This document shows, piece by piece, positions 36,656 through 44,846 of a stretch of DNA of 64,000 nt. Below the pieces are notes generated by a model. That model was not told the origin of the DNA. It did not search any database and worked only from the letters and a program-made list of their open reading frames with translations. Within the stretch, counting starts at the first letter, position 1, and every line of letters starts with the position of its first letter. Source of the stretch: VFMC01 sp040380855 (lineage in GTDB: Bacteria > Actinomycetota > Acidimicrobiia > Acidimicrobiales > Ilumatobacteraceae); assembly GCA_040380855.1 (NCBI GenBank), contig JBEIIG010000009.1, positions 1 through 64,000 of the forward strand. The letters run 5' to 3'. Position numbers and translations under genes: made by a program.

Positions 36656-36677
36656 CGGGCGAGCGTACCGGGCCGAC

Positions 36678-37418
36678 TCAGAGTGCCGCTGAGACGATGG
36701 CGTCCCAGTTGCCCTGGAGGAGCAGATAGTCGTACACGCCGTGCAGCACCATGCACGGGATGATCGACCCCGACACTCGCCGCAGCGCGTAGAGGCCCAG
36801 GCCGATCACGGCCGTCTGCACGACCTGGATCAGTGTCGAGCCCACCTCGGCGCCGACGAGGATGTTGGGCAGGTGGAACAGGCCGAAGAGTGCGGCAGCC
36901 ACCAGTGCTGCCGTGCGCTCGGTGCTGAACACACGTCGGCCTCCGACGAGCAGCAGGCCACGGAATGTGAACTCTTCGGTGACACCCACCAGCATCACGG
37001 TGGCGAGGCAACCGACGATGTAGGTCGATCCCGCATCGGTGGGGCCGGCGTCGGCGAACACGAGCAGCCCGGCGAGCGCGAGCAGGACCGGGAAGGCCCA
37101 CAGCCACCGCCTGCTGGTGCGGGACGGATCGCGCAGCACCGACTTCCACCAACCGAGCTTGGTGGTGACCACCACCTGGAACGCCAGCACGACGAGCAGC
37201 GGGATGATGAACTGACGCACCCACGGCGTGCTCTGGTCGCCGAGGAACTCGAAGCTCACCCGGTCGTCGCCGGGAACGAGCGCGATGAGCCCGATCCAGA
37301 TGACGACATGTGCGACGAAGATGCCGAGCAACAGCGCGAAGGTGGGCTTCACCCCCTCGTCGACTCGGAGCTCGTTGGTCGGTGCGGCGACGTGTTCGGT
37401 GGTCACGCGGCGCGACAT
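36678..37418 (-). CDS. CPBP-family intramembrane metalloprotease
   Basis: 246 residues with about seven membrane segments. The Abi/CPBP signature is intact: TEEFTFRGLL (EExxxR, near residue 150), LFGLFHLPN (FxxxH) and MVLHGVYD (HxxxD). Prokaryotic CPBP proteins are membrane proteases in immunity, processing or unknown roles. The ATG at 37418 overlaps the stop of recF by 1 base. It is inserted between recF and dciA-gyrB, which are adjacent or nearly so in many relatives. Confidence 0.85.
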   Translation of the reverse strand: MSRRVTTEHVAAPTNELRVDEGVKPTFALLLGIFVAHVVIWIGLIALVPGDDRVSFEFLGDQSTPWVRQFIIPLLVVLAFQVVVTTKLGWWKSVLRDPSRTSRRWLWAFPVLLALAGLLVFADAGPTDAGSTYIVGCLATVMLVGVTEEFTFRGLLLVGGRRVFSTERTAALVAAALFGLFHLPNILVGAEVGSTLIQVVQTAVIGLGLYALRRVSGSIIPCMVLHGVYDYLLLQGNWDAIVSAAL

Positions 37419-38503
37419 TAGTCAGGTGAAACGACTGCTCCGGACGAGATGCGCACCAGGGCATCGGGGTGCGCTGCCGCCGGCAGCGTGGCAGCGGTGG
37501 TGAGCACCACCTGGCCCGGTGGCAGATGGCGCAGCAGTGCCGTGGCGCGCTCGTCGTCGAGTTCGCTCAGCACATCGTCGAGCACCAACACGGGCGCACT
37601 GCCGGTGCGCTCGGCCACCAGGCGGTGCGCTGCCAGGCGCAACGCGAGCGCCAACGTGCGCTGCTCGCCCTGCGACGCATGGGTGCGCGCCGGCATGCCG
37701 TTCAAGAACAGTTCCACGTCGTCGCGGTGTGGGCCGACGGTCGACACACCACGGCGCACATCGTCGGTGCGTGCACCGGCCAGCGCAGTGGCCAGGCCCA
37801 TCCGGCGCCAGTCGGGCTCATAACGCAGCTCCACCGCAGTCGGTCGGCCGGCGAGTTGTTCATAGGCCTCGAGCGTGAGGGGGTCGAGTTTGGCGATGAG
37901 CACCGAGCGGGCATGGCCGAACTGCTCGCCGAGTTCGGCCAACTTCGCGTCCCACACGTCGAGGGTGATCTCGGTCTCGTCGTTCAACCGCCCGGCGGCC
38001 TGCTTCAGCAAGGTGTTGCGCTGTTTCACCACGCGGTCGAGTTCGAGCCGCATTGCGTCGTACTTCAGCGCCAACGACACGAGTGTGTCGTCCATGAACC
38101 GTCGCCGTTCGCCGGGTCCCTCTTTCACGATCACCAGGTCGTCGGGCGAGAACACGCTCACCCGCACCACGCCCAACAGATCGCGGCTGCGTTCCAGACG
38201 GTTGCGGTTCACCAGCACCCGGTTGCGGCCGATCCGGCCGATTTCGGCCTCGACCAGCAGTTCACGGCCGTCGTCGTGCAGCACCGCGGCCCGGATGACC
38301 GCCGTGTCGGCGCCCATGCGCACCATCGCCTCGGTGGGCGCGCCACGAAAACTGTCGAGTCGGGCGAGATACGCCAAGGCCTCGGCGAAGTTCGTCTTCC
38401 CCTGCCCGTTCAGACCCACCACCGCGGTGATCCCCGGCTGCAGATCGAACGAGGCGCTGCTGTAGTTGCGGAAGTCGACGAGCTCGAGGTGGGTGACGAT
38501 CAT
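37418..38503 (-). CDS. recF: DNA replication and repair protein RecF
   Basis: 361 residues, an SMC-like ATPase that loads RecA at gaps with RecO/RecR. Seen: Walker A GLNGQGKTN (residues 30-38), the ABC signature region HASQGEQRTLALALRLA and Walker B VLVLDDVLSELD. The coiled region between them is of normal length. The ATG overlaps the dnaN stop by 4 bases, so recF is translated with the sliding clamp. Confidence 0.96.
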   Translation of the reverse strand: MIVTHLELVDFRNYSSASFDLQPGITAVVGLNGQGKTNFAEALAYLARLDSFRGAPTEAMVRMGADTAVIRAAVLHDDGRELLVEAEIGRIGRNRVLVNRNRLERSRDLLGVVRVSVFSPDDLVIVKEGPGERRRFMDDTLVSLALKYDAMRLELDRVVKQRNTLLKQAAGRLNDETEITLDVWDAKLAELGEQFGHARSVLIAKLDPLTLEAYEQLAGRPTAVELRYEPDWRRMGLATALAGARTDDVRRGVSTVGPHRDDVELFLNGMPARTHASQGEQRTLALALRLAAHRLVAERTGSAPVLVLDDVLSELDDERATALLRHLPPGQVVLTTAATLPAAAHPDALVRISSGAVVSPD

Positions 38504-39615
38504 GTGTCGTGCTGGACACGCACCGGCATGAGGAGATACAGGAAGTCGGTGTTGCCCGAGCCACGGATGATCGCCGGCTTCAGGCCATCGGTCGTCGACA
38601 GGGTGACCTCGTCGTTGGGCACTGCTTCGACACCTGCGGCGAGGTACTCGGGGTTGAACGCCACCTTCAACTCGTCGCCTGTGGCGGTGGCATCGAGTTC
38701 CTCGCTCGCGTTGCCCACGTCTTGGGTGATCGTGGTGAGCTGCAGCGACTCGGCCGTGATCTTCAGTCGCAGCACCGACGTGGTGGTGGCCGTATCGCGG
38801 GCCAGGATCTTCATACGCCGGATGGCATCGAGCAGGTCGCCGCGGTTGACGGTGAGCAGGTTGGGATGGCTCGGCGGGATGAGTTGGCGGTAGTTCGGGA
38901 AGTCGCCGGGGATGAGCCGGGTGCTCAGCCGGGTGCCACCGATCTCGAAGGTGGCGTCGTTATCGCCGATGCGCAACGTGACCTCCGAGCCGTCGCCCAG
39001 CACACGCTGCAGTTCGTTCAACGCCCGCGCCGGAACGAGGACACGCTGCTCGGGGCCGAGCACGCTCACGCCCGGCAGGTCGCGTACCGCCAGGCGGTAC
39101 GAGTCGGTGGCCACCAACCGCAGACCGTCGTTCTCGGCGGCCAGCAGCACGCCGGTGAGCACCGGTCGTCCCTCGTCCTTGCTCGCCGCGCTCACCACCT
39201 GGCGCAGCGCCTCGCCGAACACACCGGCGTCGAGGGTGACGGCCGACGCCGACGGCGGGTTGATGCGCGGGTAGTCGTCGAACGACAGGGCGCGCACGCT
39301 GAACTGCGACCGACCGGCGCTGATCTTCACGTCGTCGTCGCCCATGGCGATCTCGACACGACCGGCCGGGAGGGCACGCACGATGTCGGCCGACAACTTC
39401 GCGGGGATGACCGCGCCCCCGTCGACTTCGCCACCGACGGCGATGACTTTCTGGATGGTGAGTTCGAGATCGGTGCCGGTGATCGAGAGTTGATCGCCGA
39501 GCACTTCGAGACGGAGGCCCGACAGCACGGGAAGCGTGCCGGTACGACCGGTAGCAGCGCGACTGGCGGTGGCCAGTGCTTCGGCCAGGACGTCTCGTTC
39601 GCAGCGGAACTTCAC
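38500..39615 (-). CDS. dnaN: DNA polymerase III sliding clamp (beta subunit)
   Basis: 371 residues forming the three-domain sliding clamp. Seen: an N-terminal MKFRCERDVLAEALATASRAATGRTGTLPVLSGL-type opening, the second domain with GVLLAAENDGLRLVATDSYRLAV, and the C-terminal FLYLLMPVRV that lines the partner-binding pocket. The GTG at 39615 is preceded by GAAAGG at a proper distance. An open frame to 39729 in front is non-conserved. It is separated from dnaA by 223 bases that contain DnaA-box-like sequences. Confidence 0.97.
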   Translation of the reverse strand: MKFRCERDVLAEALATASRAATGRTGTLPVLSGLRLEVLGDQLSITGTDLELTIQKVIAVGGEVDGGAVIPAKLSADIVRALPAGRVEIAMGDDDVKISAGRSQFSVRALSFDDYPRINPPSASAVTLDAGVFGEALRQVVSAASKDEGRPVLTGVLLAAENDGLRLVATDSYRLAVRDLPGVSVLGPEQRVLVPARALNELQRVLGDGSEVTLRIGDNDATFEIGGTRLSTRLIPGDFPNYRQLIPPSHPNLLTVNRGDLLDAIRRMKILARDTATTTSVLRLKITAESLQLTTITQDVGNASEELDATATGDELKVAFNPEYLAAGVEAVPNDEVTLSTTDGLKPAIIRGSGNTDFLYLLMPVRVQHDT

Positions 39616-39838
39616 AGGGCAACCTTTCTCACCATTCGGATGGATGACATGGTAATGGTCGTAATAAGGGCTGGGGATTGTGCACAACGTGCTGTCGCAC
39701 CAGCGTGCAGGTGCTTTTCGACCACACAATGTGATCCACCGTGGTCCACAGGTCGGAAATCACACCGACGTGGTTCGGTGGACGACCAGCGCACCGTCCA
39801 CCGCGATCGACACCGCGTCCCCATGATGTCCCCAGCGT
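39616..39838. other. dnaA-dnaN intergenic region with DnaA-box-like sites
   Basis: 223 bases. It holds the palindromic TTGTGCACAA (39678-39687) and boxes TGATCCACC (39732-39740) and TGGTCCACA (39742-39750), the last two head-to-tail. A relatively A/T-rich stretch around 39640-39670 (ATGGTAATGGTCGTAATAAG) is rare here and may be an unwinding element or the dnaN promoter. In mycobacteria oriC is in this interval; here the better boxes are upstream of dnaA, so both regions are noted. Confidence 0.5.
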
Positions 39839-41239
39839 TCAACTGGCCTTCAGTCGCTGGATGAGGTCGGTCACCTGGTCGTACACCTGCTTGCGCTCTT
39901 TCATCTGACGCTGGATCTTGTCGACGGCGTGGATGACCGTGGTGTGATCGCGGCCGCCGAACAGGCGGGCGATGCTGGGGTAACTCAGGTCGGTGAGTTC
40001 GCGGAACACGTACATCGCGGTCTGGCGGGCGGCGACGAGAGGTCGCTGGCGGCTGCGCCCACGCAACGCCTCGACCGAGAACCCGAGGATGGTGGCGATC
40101 TCGGTGAGCATCTCGTCGTCGGTGCGGGGCTTGACGAAGGTGTCGGTGAGCAGGTCGCCCAGCAGTTGTTCGGCCAGATGGGTGGTGATGGGCACGTGAT
40201 TCAAGCTGGCGTAGGCGGTGACCCGGATGAGTGCGCCTTCGAGTTCGCGGATGTTCGACGTGATGTGACTGGCGATGAACTCGAGCGTGTCGGCCGGCAC
40301 GGGGCTGCGATCGCGTTCGGCCTTGTTGCGCAAGATGGCGAGACGGGTCTCGAGGTCGGGCGGCTGGATGTCGGTGATCAGGCCCCACTTGAAACGTCCG
40401 CGCAGTCGTTCCTCGAGCGTGGGGATGGCGTCGGGCATGCGGTCGCTCGAGATGACGATCTGCTTGTTCGCGCCGTGGAGCGAGTTGAAGGTGTGGAAGA
40501 ACTCTTCCTGCAGACCCTCTTTGCCCTCCATGAACTGGATGTCGTCGATGAGCAGCACGTCGATGTCGCGGTAGCGCCGTTTGAACGCGCCGATGGTGTT
40601 GCTGCGGATGCCGTCGACGTACTCGTTCAGGAAGGTCTCGGTGCTGACGTAGCGCACTGTGTCGTGCTGGTAGTGGCGGTGCACGTAGTGACCGATGGCG
40701 TGCAGCAAGTGGGTCTTGCCGAGGCCGGCCGAGCCGTAGATGAACAACGGGTTGTACGACCGGCCGGGCGTCTCGGCGACGCGCAGCGCTGCCGCCAGAG
40801 CGAACTGGTTGGAGGCACCCTTCACGAACGTCTCGAACGTGTACCGCGGGTTCAGCCCGGCGAGGTCGAGTGCCGACTCGTTGCTGCGGCCCGACGAGTT
40901 GCCGGTCCGCGACCCTGCGGCCTGCCCGGTGTCGGAGCCTGCCGTCACGGCCTGGCTGGGCGCCTCGACAGGTTCGTCGACGGCGAGGTCGGCGTCGGGC
41001 ACGACTACCACCAGATGGCGATGCGATGCCCCGATCTCTTCGAGGGCGTCGTTCACCAGGGCGATGTAGCGGGTGAGGATGCGGTCGCGGACGTGGTTGT
41101 TCGGCGCGCTGATCTGGAGTTCGTCGGCATCGCTGTCGAGGGCGACGACATCTTGGAACGTCGAGAACCACACGGCCTCCGACACCTGGGCTCGCAGGAG
41201 TTGAGCAACAGCCGTCCACACCTGTTCGGTATCGCTCAC
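39839..41239 (-). CDS. dnaA: Chromosomal replication initiator DnaA
   Basis: 466 residues. Domain I (about 1-80) begins VWTAVAQLLRAQVSEAVWFSTFQ. Domain II is a variable Gly/Ser-rich linker to about 125. The AAA+ domain III has Walker A GSAGLGKTH (169-177), Walker B LLIDDIQF and sensor motifs. Domain IV ends with the DnaA signature GGRDHTTVIHAVDKI. It melts oriC and recruits DnaB. The GTG at 41239 follows a GGAGG ribosome-binding site; a further in-frame ATG at 41299 lies in the origin boxes. A TACGGT (41344-41349, reverse) is a candidate -10, with a DnaA box in its spacer, suggesting autorepression. Confidence 0.97.
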   Translation of the reverse strand: MSDTEQVWTAVAQLLRAQVSEAVWFSTFQDVVALDSDADELQISAPNNHVRDRILTRYIALVNDALEEIGASHRHLVVVVPDADLAVDEPVEAPSQAVTAGSDTGQAAGSRTGNSSGRSNESALDLAGLNPRYTFETFVKGASNQFALAAALRVAETPGRSYNPLFIYGSAGLGKTHLLHAIGHYVHRHYQHDTVRYVSTETFLNEYVDGIRSNTIGAFKRRYRDIDVLLIDDIQFMEGKEGLQEEFFHTFNSLHGANKQIVISSDRMPDAIPTLEERLRGRFKWGLITDIQPPDLETRLAILRNKAERDRSPVPADTLEFIASHITSNIRELEGALIRVTAYASLNHVPITTHLAEQLLGDLLTDTFVKPRTDDEMLTEIATILGFSVEALRGRSRQRPLVAARQTAMYVFRELTDLSYPSIARLFGGRDHTTVIHAVDKIQRQMKERKQVYDQVTDLIQRLKAS

Positions 41240-41266
41240 CTGCACCTCCGTTCCGATGGGTTCGAG

Positions 41267-41364
41267 ACGTCCACATAGTTGTCCACAGAATGTGGACAAC
41301 GAATCCGGGTCGCACCACGACCGGTCGACTCGTGGGAGGTGTCACCGTAGCAGACATATCCACA
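41267..41364. other. Candidate oriC: four DnaA boxes between dnaA and rpmH
   Basis: Box-like nonamers: ACGTCCACA (41267-41275), TTGTCCACA (41279-41287), TGTGGACAA (41291-41299, inverted) and ATATCCACA (41356-41364). Middle boxes form an inverted pair. All lie in the 272-base gap from which dnaA and rpmH diverge, and the gene-strand bias switches here. No strongly A/T-rich unwinding segment is visible, so the gap downstream of dnaA may contribute. Confidence 0.75.
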
Positions 41365-41385
41365 ACCCTCTCACGGGACCGCGGG

Positions 41386-41414
41386 TTGCCCCAGCAGGGG
41401 TGTCGCCCTAACCT
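41386..41414 (+). promoter_or_regulatory. rpmH-rnpA promoter
   Basis: -35 TTGCCC (41386-41391), 17-bp spacer, -10 TAACCT (41409-41414). The transcript would have a leader of about 90 nt before the rpmH GTG. Confidence 0.6.
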
Positions 41415-41511
41415 ACGGAGGTTCACTGCTCGGTGGCGGGTTCGTGCCGCATCCGACTGTGACACCCCGATCTGCCTGCACCGTTGTGTGGTGCCCTGTG
41501 AGGAGGATGGC

Positions 41512-41646
41512 GTGAAGCGCACGTTCCAACCCAACAACCGTCGTCGTGCGAAGAAGCACGGCTTTCGTCAGCGGATGCGCACCCGCGCCGGCCAGGGCGT
41601 GCTGAAGGCCCGTCGCGCCAAGGGCCGGCACCGTCTGTCGGCTTGA
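41512..41646 (+). CDS. rpmH: Ribosomal protein bL34
   Basis: 44 residues, highly basic: MKRTFQPNNRRRAKKHGFRQRM... matches bL34 throughout its length. It is part of the large ribosomal subunit. The GTG at 41512 is preceded by GAGGAGG. Its stop overlaps the rnpA TTG by 4 bases (TTGA), so the two are coupled, as in most bacteria. Confidence 0.97.
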   Translation: MKRTFQPNNRRRAKKHGFRQRMRTRAGQGVLKARRAKGRHRLSA

Positions 41647-41981
41647 TCTGGCGTATCCGCGACCGCGAGACCTTCGTGCGCCTGGCGCGCGACGGTCGTC
41701 GGTCACGGGCCGGAGTGCTGTGGTGCACCGCTGTTCTCGATCCGTCCTTGTCGCCGCCTCGGGTGGCGTTTGCGATCGGTCGCGCCATCGGGCCGGCCGT
41801 GATCCGCAATCGGCTGCGCCGTCAGATCCGTGCGCTCGTGACAGCGATCGACCTGCCACCGGGCGCGTATCTGATCGGCGCTCGTCCGGGCGCCGCCGAA
41901 CGGTCGTACCTCGAGCTCCGCGCCGATCTCGAACGCATGCTGACCAGTCGCCCGTCACCCAGCAGCGCCAGAGTCGACTGA
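41643..41981 (+). CDS. rnpA: Ribonuclease P protein component
   Basis: 112 residues. Binds RNase P RNA to mature tRNA 5' ends. Seen: RRSRAGVLWCTAVLDP...RVAFAIGRAIGPAVIRNRLRRQIRAL, with the conserved RNR motif near residue 58. TTG at 41643 is the start, overlapping the bL34 stop. Its stop overlaps the CTG-started yidD. Confidence 0.95.
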   Translation: MIWRIRDRETFVRLARDGRRSRAGVLWCTAVLDPSLSPPRVAFAIGRAIGPAVIRNRLRRQIRALVTAIDLPPGAYLIGARPGAAERSYLELRADLERMLTSRPSPSSARVD

Positions 41982-42214
41982 AGCGCGCACTACTCCGCTT
42001 AGTTCACATGTATCAGTTGGGCGCCGAGGGCCGGCCGTCGCCGTGCCGCTTCACCCCCACCTGCTCCGCCTACGCCGTCGACGCGCTGCAGCACTACGGC
42101 ACCGGCCGAGGCCTGCTGCTCGTCGTGCGGCGTCTGTTGCGATGCCGCCCCTTCGGACCCTCTGGCTGGGATCCGGTCCCCGACACCTTCCTGCGAAAGC
42201 GAGTCGACGCATGA
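41978..42214 (+). CDS. yidD: Membrane protein insertion efficiency factor YidD (apparent CTG start)
   Basis: 78 residues with the YidD signature: LVHMYQL, CRFTPTCSAYAVDALQHYG and RRLLRCRPFGPSGWDPVP, including the three conserved cysteines. It helps YidC insert membrane proteins. CTG at 41978 overlaps the rnpA stop as CTGA, mirroring the TTGA and ATGA junctions on either side, and supplies the basic amphipathic N-terminus LKRALLRL. The first ATG (42008) would start at MYQL and remove it. Its stop overlaps the yidC ATG. Confidence 0.9.
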   Translation: MKRALLRLVHMYQLGAEGRPSPCRFTPTCSAYAVDALQHYGTGRGLLLVVRRLLRCRPFGPSGWDPVPDTFLRKRVDA

Positions 42215-43248
42215 TCGCCTTTGGTCTGTTCGAAGGCCCGGCATGGTTGCTGGCCAAGTTCTACGACTTCACCCATAACTACGTCGTCGCCATCTCGCTG
42301 ATCGCGCTGGTGGTGATGCTCATCACCGCCCCCCTGCAGTTGAAGGCCACCAAGGGGATGCTCGAGATGCAGCGACTGCAGCCGCATCTGCGCCGTCTGC
42401 AGCAGCAGCACCGCGGCGACCGGCAGAAGCTCAACGAAGAGATGATGAAGCTCTACCAGGAGCACAAGGTGAATCCCTTGGCCTCCTGCTTCCCGCTGCT
42501 CCTGCAGTTCCCGGTGTTCATCATCATGTTCCAGGTGCTGCACGGTCTGACCGCGTCGATCGAAGGTCGTGAGGGGTTCCCGGGCTTCACACCCAAGTAC
42601 ATCTCGAGCGGATCGCAGCTGTACCGCGATCTGGTCGGGCAGAGCGAGATGCTGGCCTGGGGCATCGACTTGGCGAAGCGGCCGATCGATGCGATCGGCG
42701 AGTCGTTCAGCGGCGGTTTCGTCTACGCCTTGCTGGTGGTGGCGCTCGGTGCGCTGTACCTCGTCCAACAGAAGATGGTCGCTGCACGCGCCACGATGAG
42801 TCCGACGATGTCGCCGATGCAGCAGAAGATCATGCAGTACCTGCCGGTGGTCTTCGCTGTCTTCCTGGTCTTCTACCTCACCGGCCTCGTCATCTACTAC
42901 ATGGCCCAGGCGATCTTCCGGATCGGCCTGCAGTGGTACATCACTCGCCGCTTCTACAAGGGCGAGCAGTCGCTCGGCCGCCAGGCCATGGCAGCCGGCG
43001 AGCAGGCGCGTGAGATGGCCAAGTCCGAACCAGGTGGCGGTGGTCTGTTCGGACAGATCAAGAAAGAGGCTGCGGCAGCCAAGGGTGCCTCGGCCAAGAA
43101 CGCGAAGCCGGCGTCGTCGACGACGGTGAGCAAGCGGGTGACCGCACCGAAGAACAAGCCGACGCCGACAGGCAAGGGTGGACGGCCTGCGCCGTCGGGT
43201 CGCGCAGGGCGACCCAAGCCCGGCCCGTCGCGTCCCCCGAAGCAGTAG
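42211..43248 (+). CDS. yidC: Membrane protein insertase YidC/Oxa1
   Basis: 345 residues. About five membrane segments: YVVAISLIALVVMLITAPLQLK begins the conserved core, FPLLLQFPVFIIMFQVL is TM2-TM3, and VVFAVFLVFYLTGLVIYYM is the last. The hydrophilic groove arginine is expected in the K/R-rich region ATKGMLEMQRLQPHLR. A long lysine-, proline- and alanine-rich C-terminal tail (about 270-345) probably binds ribosomes. No large periplasmic domain, as in Gram-positive types. The ATG overlaps the yidD stop by 4 bases. Confidence 0.96.
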   Translation: MIAFGLFEGPAWLLAKFYDFTHNYVVAISLIALVVMLITAPLQLKATKGMLEMQRLQPHLRRLQQQHRGDRQKLNEEMMKLYQEHKVNPLASCFPLLLQFPVFIIMFQVLHGLTASIEGREGFPGFTPKYISSGSQLYRDLVGQSEMLAWGIDLAKRPIDAIGESFSGGFVYALLVVALGALYLVQQKMVAARATMSPTMSPMQQKIMQYLPVVFAVFLVFYLTGLVIYYMAQAIFRIGLQWYITRRFYKGEQSLGRQAMAAGEQAREMAKSEPGGGGLFGQIKKEAAAAKGASAKNAKPASSTTVSKRVTAPKNKPTPTGKGGRPAPSGRAGRPKPGPSRPPKQ

Positions 43249-43257
43249 AGGACTCCG

Positions 43258-44130
43258 ATGGAATGGGTTGAGACAACCGGTCGCACGATCGACGAAGCAA
43301 AGAGCGCAGCACTCGATCAGCTCGGTGTAGTGGAAGACGACGCCGAGTTCGAGATCGTCGAAGAGCCGCGAGTGGGCCTGTTCGGTCGACAGCGCGGCGA
43401 AGCTCGGGTGCGCGCTCGCATCCGCCCCACCACACCACGGCCGAAGGTCGAGCGCCGCGACCGCAAGAAGCGCAGCGACGCGCCCGCGGCTGCGGCGACG
43501 GGCTCCGAAGGCGACCGCCAGCCTGCAGAACGGGCACCGAAGGCCGCGTCGCAGCGGTCGCGTCAGAACGGCGCACCGAAAGGCCAGTCGAAGCAACGAC
43601 CGGCATCGTCCAGCGACGACACCGAAACGGTGTCGGCAACTCCCCCGCGTACCAAGGAGAACGAAGTGAGCGCTCAGCAGGTGGCCGATGAGGCAACGAC
43701 GTTCATCACCGGGTTGGTCTCGGCCTTCGGCCTGGACGGGTCGACGGCCGCGGTCGTGGAGGGCGACGAGATCGAGGTGAAGGTGGAAGGCAGCGACCTC
43801 GGGTTGCTCGTCGGACCTCGCGGCACCACCCTGCAAGCAGTGCAGGAAATCACCCGCGTGGTGGCCCAGCGCCGTCTCGGCGACCACGACACCCATCTCC
43901 GGGTGGATGTCGGTGGATACCGCGAGCGCCGCCGCGAGGCACTGGGCCGCTTCGCCCAGCAGGTGGCCGACCAGGTGATCGCCGACGGTGTGGCCCGGAG
44001 TCTCGAGCCGATGACCTCGGCCGACCGCAAGATCGTGCACGACGTGCTGGCCGATGTGGCCGGCGTAGCCACCAGTTCCGCAGGTGATGAGCCCCACCGC
44101 CGGGTGGTCATCTCGCCTGCGCATGCCTGA
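43258..44130 (+). CDS. jag: RNA-binding protein Jag/KhpB
   Basis: 290 residues. The Jag-N domain (1-60, MEWVETTGRTIDEAKSAALDQLGV, GLFGRQRGEARVRARIRP) is followed by a basic, disordered linker (about 65-135). Next come the KH domain (about 140-220, LGLLVGPRGTTLQAVQEITRVV) and the R3H domain (about 225-285, YRERRREALGRFAQQVAD). Jag/KhpB binds RNA and regulates cell elongation in Firmicutes. The linker is long, about twice the usual length. Overlaps the rsmG start by 8 bases. Confidence 0.94.
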   Translation: MEWVETTGRTIDEAKSAALDQLGVVEDDAEFEIVEEPRVGLFGRQRGEARVRARIRPTTPRPKVERRDRKKRSDAPAAAATGSEGDRQPAERAPKAASQRSRQNGAPKGQSKQRPASSSDDTETVSATPPRTKENEVSAQQVADEATTFITGLVSAFGLDGSTAAVVEGDEIEVKVEGSDLGLLVGPRGTTLQAVQEITRVVAQRRLGDHDTHLRVDVGGYRERRREALGRFAQQVADQVIADGVARSLEPMTSADRKIVHDVLADVAGVATSSAGDEPHRRVVISPAHA

Positions 44131-44659
44131 CGACGACGAACTGCGGCGGGTTCTTTCCGAACTCCAGCGACGGGGAGCGATCGGCCCTGTCGACCTCGAC
44201 AGCGCAATTGCGCACGCCGACGACTTCGTTGCCGCGTTGCCACTCGATGCGCACCGTGTCGTCGATCTGGGCTCGGGCGGTGGATTGCCGGCACTGGTCG
44301 TCGGTGTACGCCGACCCGATCTCGAGTTGGTGCTCGTGGAACGACGGGCCAAGCGAGCCGACCTGCTCCGGTATGCCGTTCGTGCACTCGGTATCGCCGA
44401 GCGGGTGGTGGTGACCGAGGTCGATGCTTCCCGGGTGGCGGATGTACTCGGTCTGGTCGCCGATGTCGTGACGGCCAGGAGTTTCGGTGCTCCTGCAGTG
44501 GTGATGCCACTCGCTGCCTCTGTACTCCCTTCGGGCGGCATGTTGTTGGTGAGCGATCCTCCCGATCGTGCCGCACGGTGGACCCCCGACGAGCTTGCCA
44601 CCTGGGGTTTCGTCGAGATCGATCATGTCGGCGGAGTCCGGCGCCTTCGCCGTCGCTGA
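44123..44659 (+). CDS. rsmG: RsmG-like 16S rRNA methyltransferase (short, divergent)
   Basis: A 178-residue SAM-dependent enzyme in the usual place of rsmG/gidB, which makes m7G527 in 16S rRNA. Seen: VVDLGSGGGLPALV (SAM motif I, residues 45-58), ERRAKRADLLRYAVRALGI and ADVVTARSFGAPAV. It is about 30-60 residues shorter than typical RsmG and lacks the N-terminal WNLT-type motif and the ALKG motif. The catalytic role is likely conserved but not certain. The ATG at 44123 lies within jag. The first parS begins immediately after its stop. Confidence 0.78.
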   Translation: MPDDDELRRVLSELQRRGAIGPVDLDSAIAHADDFVAALPLDAHRVVDLGSGGGLPALVVGVRRPDLELVLVERRAKRADLLRYAVRALGIAERVVVTEVDASRVADVLGLVADVVTARSFGAPAVVMPLAASVLPSGGMLLVSDPPDRAARWTPDELATWGFVEIDHVGGVRRLRRR

Positions 44660-44675
44660 TGTTTCACGTGAAACA
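44660..44675. other. parS site 1
   Basis: TGTTTCACGTGAAACA, the perfect 16-bp parS consensus, directly after rsmG. ParB binds and spreads from it. Confidence 0.97.
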
Positions 44676-44719
44676 TCCGGTCAACATCCTCCACTGACAC
44701 CAATCGGGGGTGCTGGCGA

Positions 44720-44735
44720 TGTTTCACGTGAAACA
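44720..44735. other. parS site 2
   Basis: A second perfect TGTTTCACGTGAAACA, exactly 60 bp from the first and with the same GA/TC flanks. It lies 112 bases before parA. Confidence 0.97.
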
Positions 44736-44777
44736 TCCAGGCGTGCCAGGGTGCACCGATCCGGCGGGTCAAGTTGC

Positions 44778-44783
44778 TAACGT
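44778..44783 (+). promoter_or_regulatory. Candidate parA -10 (TAACGT)
   Basis: TAACGT lies 63 bases before the parA ATG, which also has an AGGAG ribosome-binding site. The promoter is a few dozen bases from the second parS, so ParB could repress it. Confidence 0.4.
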
Positions 44784-44846
44784 GCTGGCGAGGCGGAGTC
44801 GACGGTCGAATTGGCCGCACCCGCACCGATCAGGAGTTGACACACC

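Noticed and set aside
44660..44735. Two identical inverted repeats as insertion-sequence ends
   Set aside because: They are exact parS consensus sites next to parAB, and no transposase lies between them.
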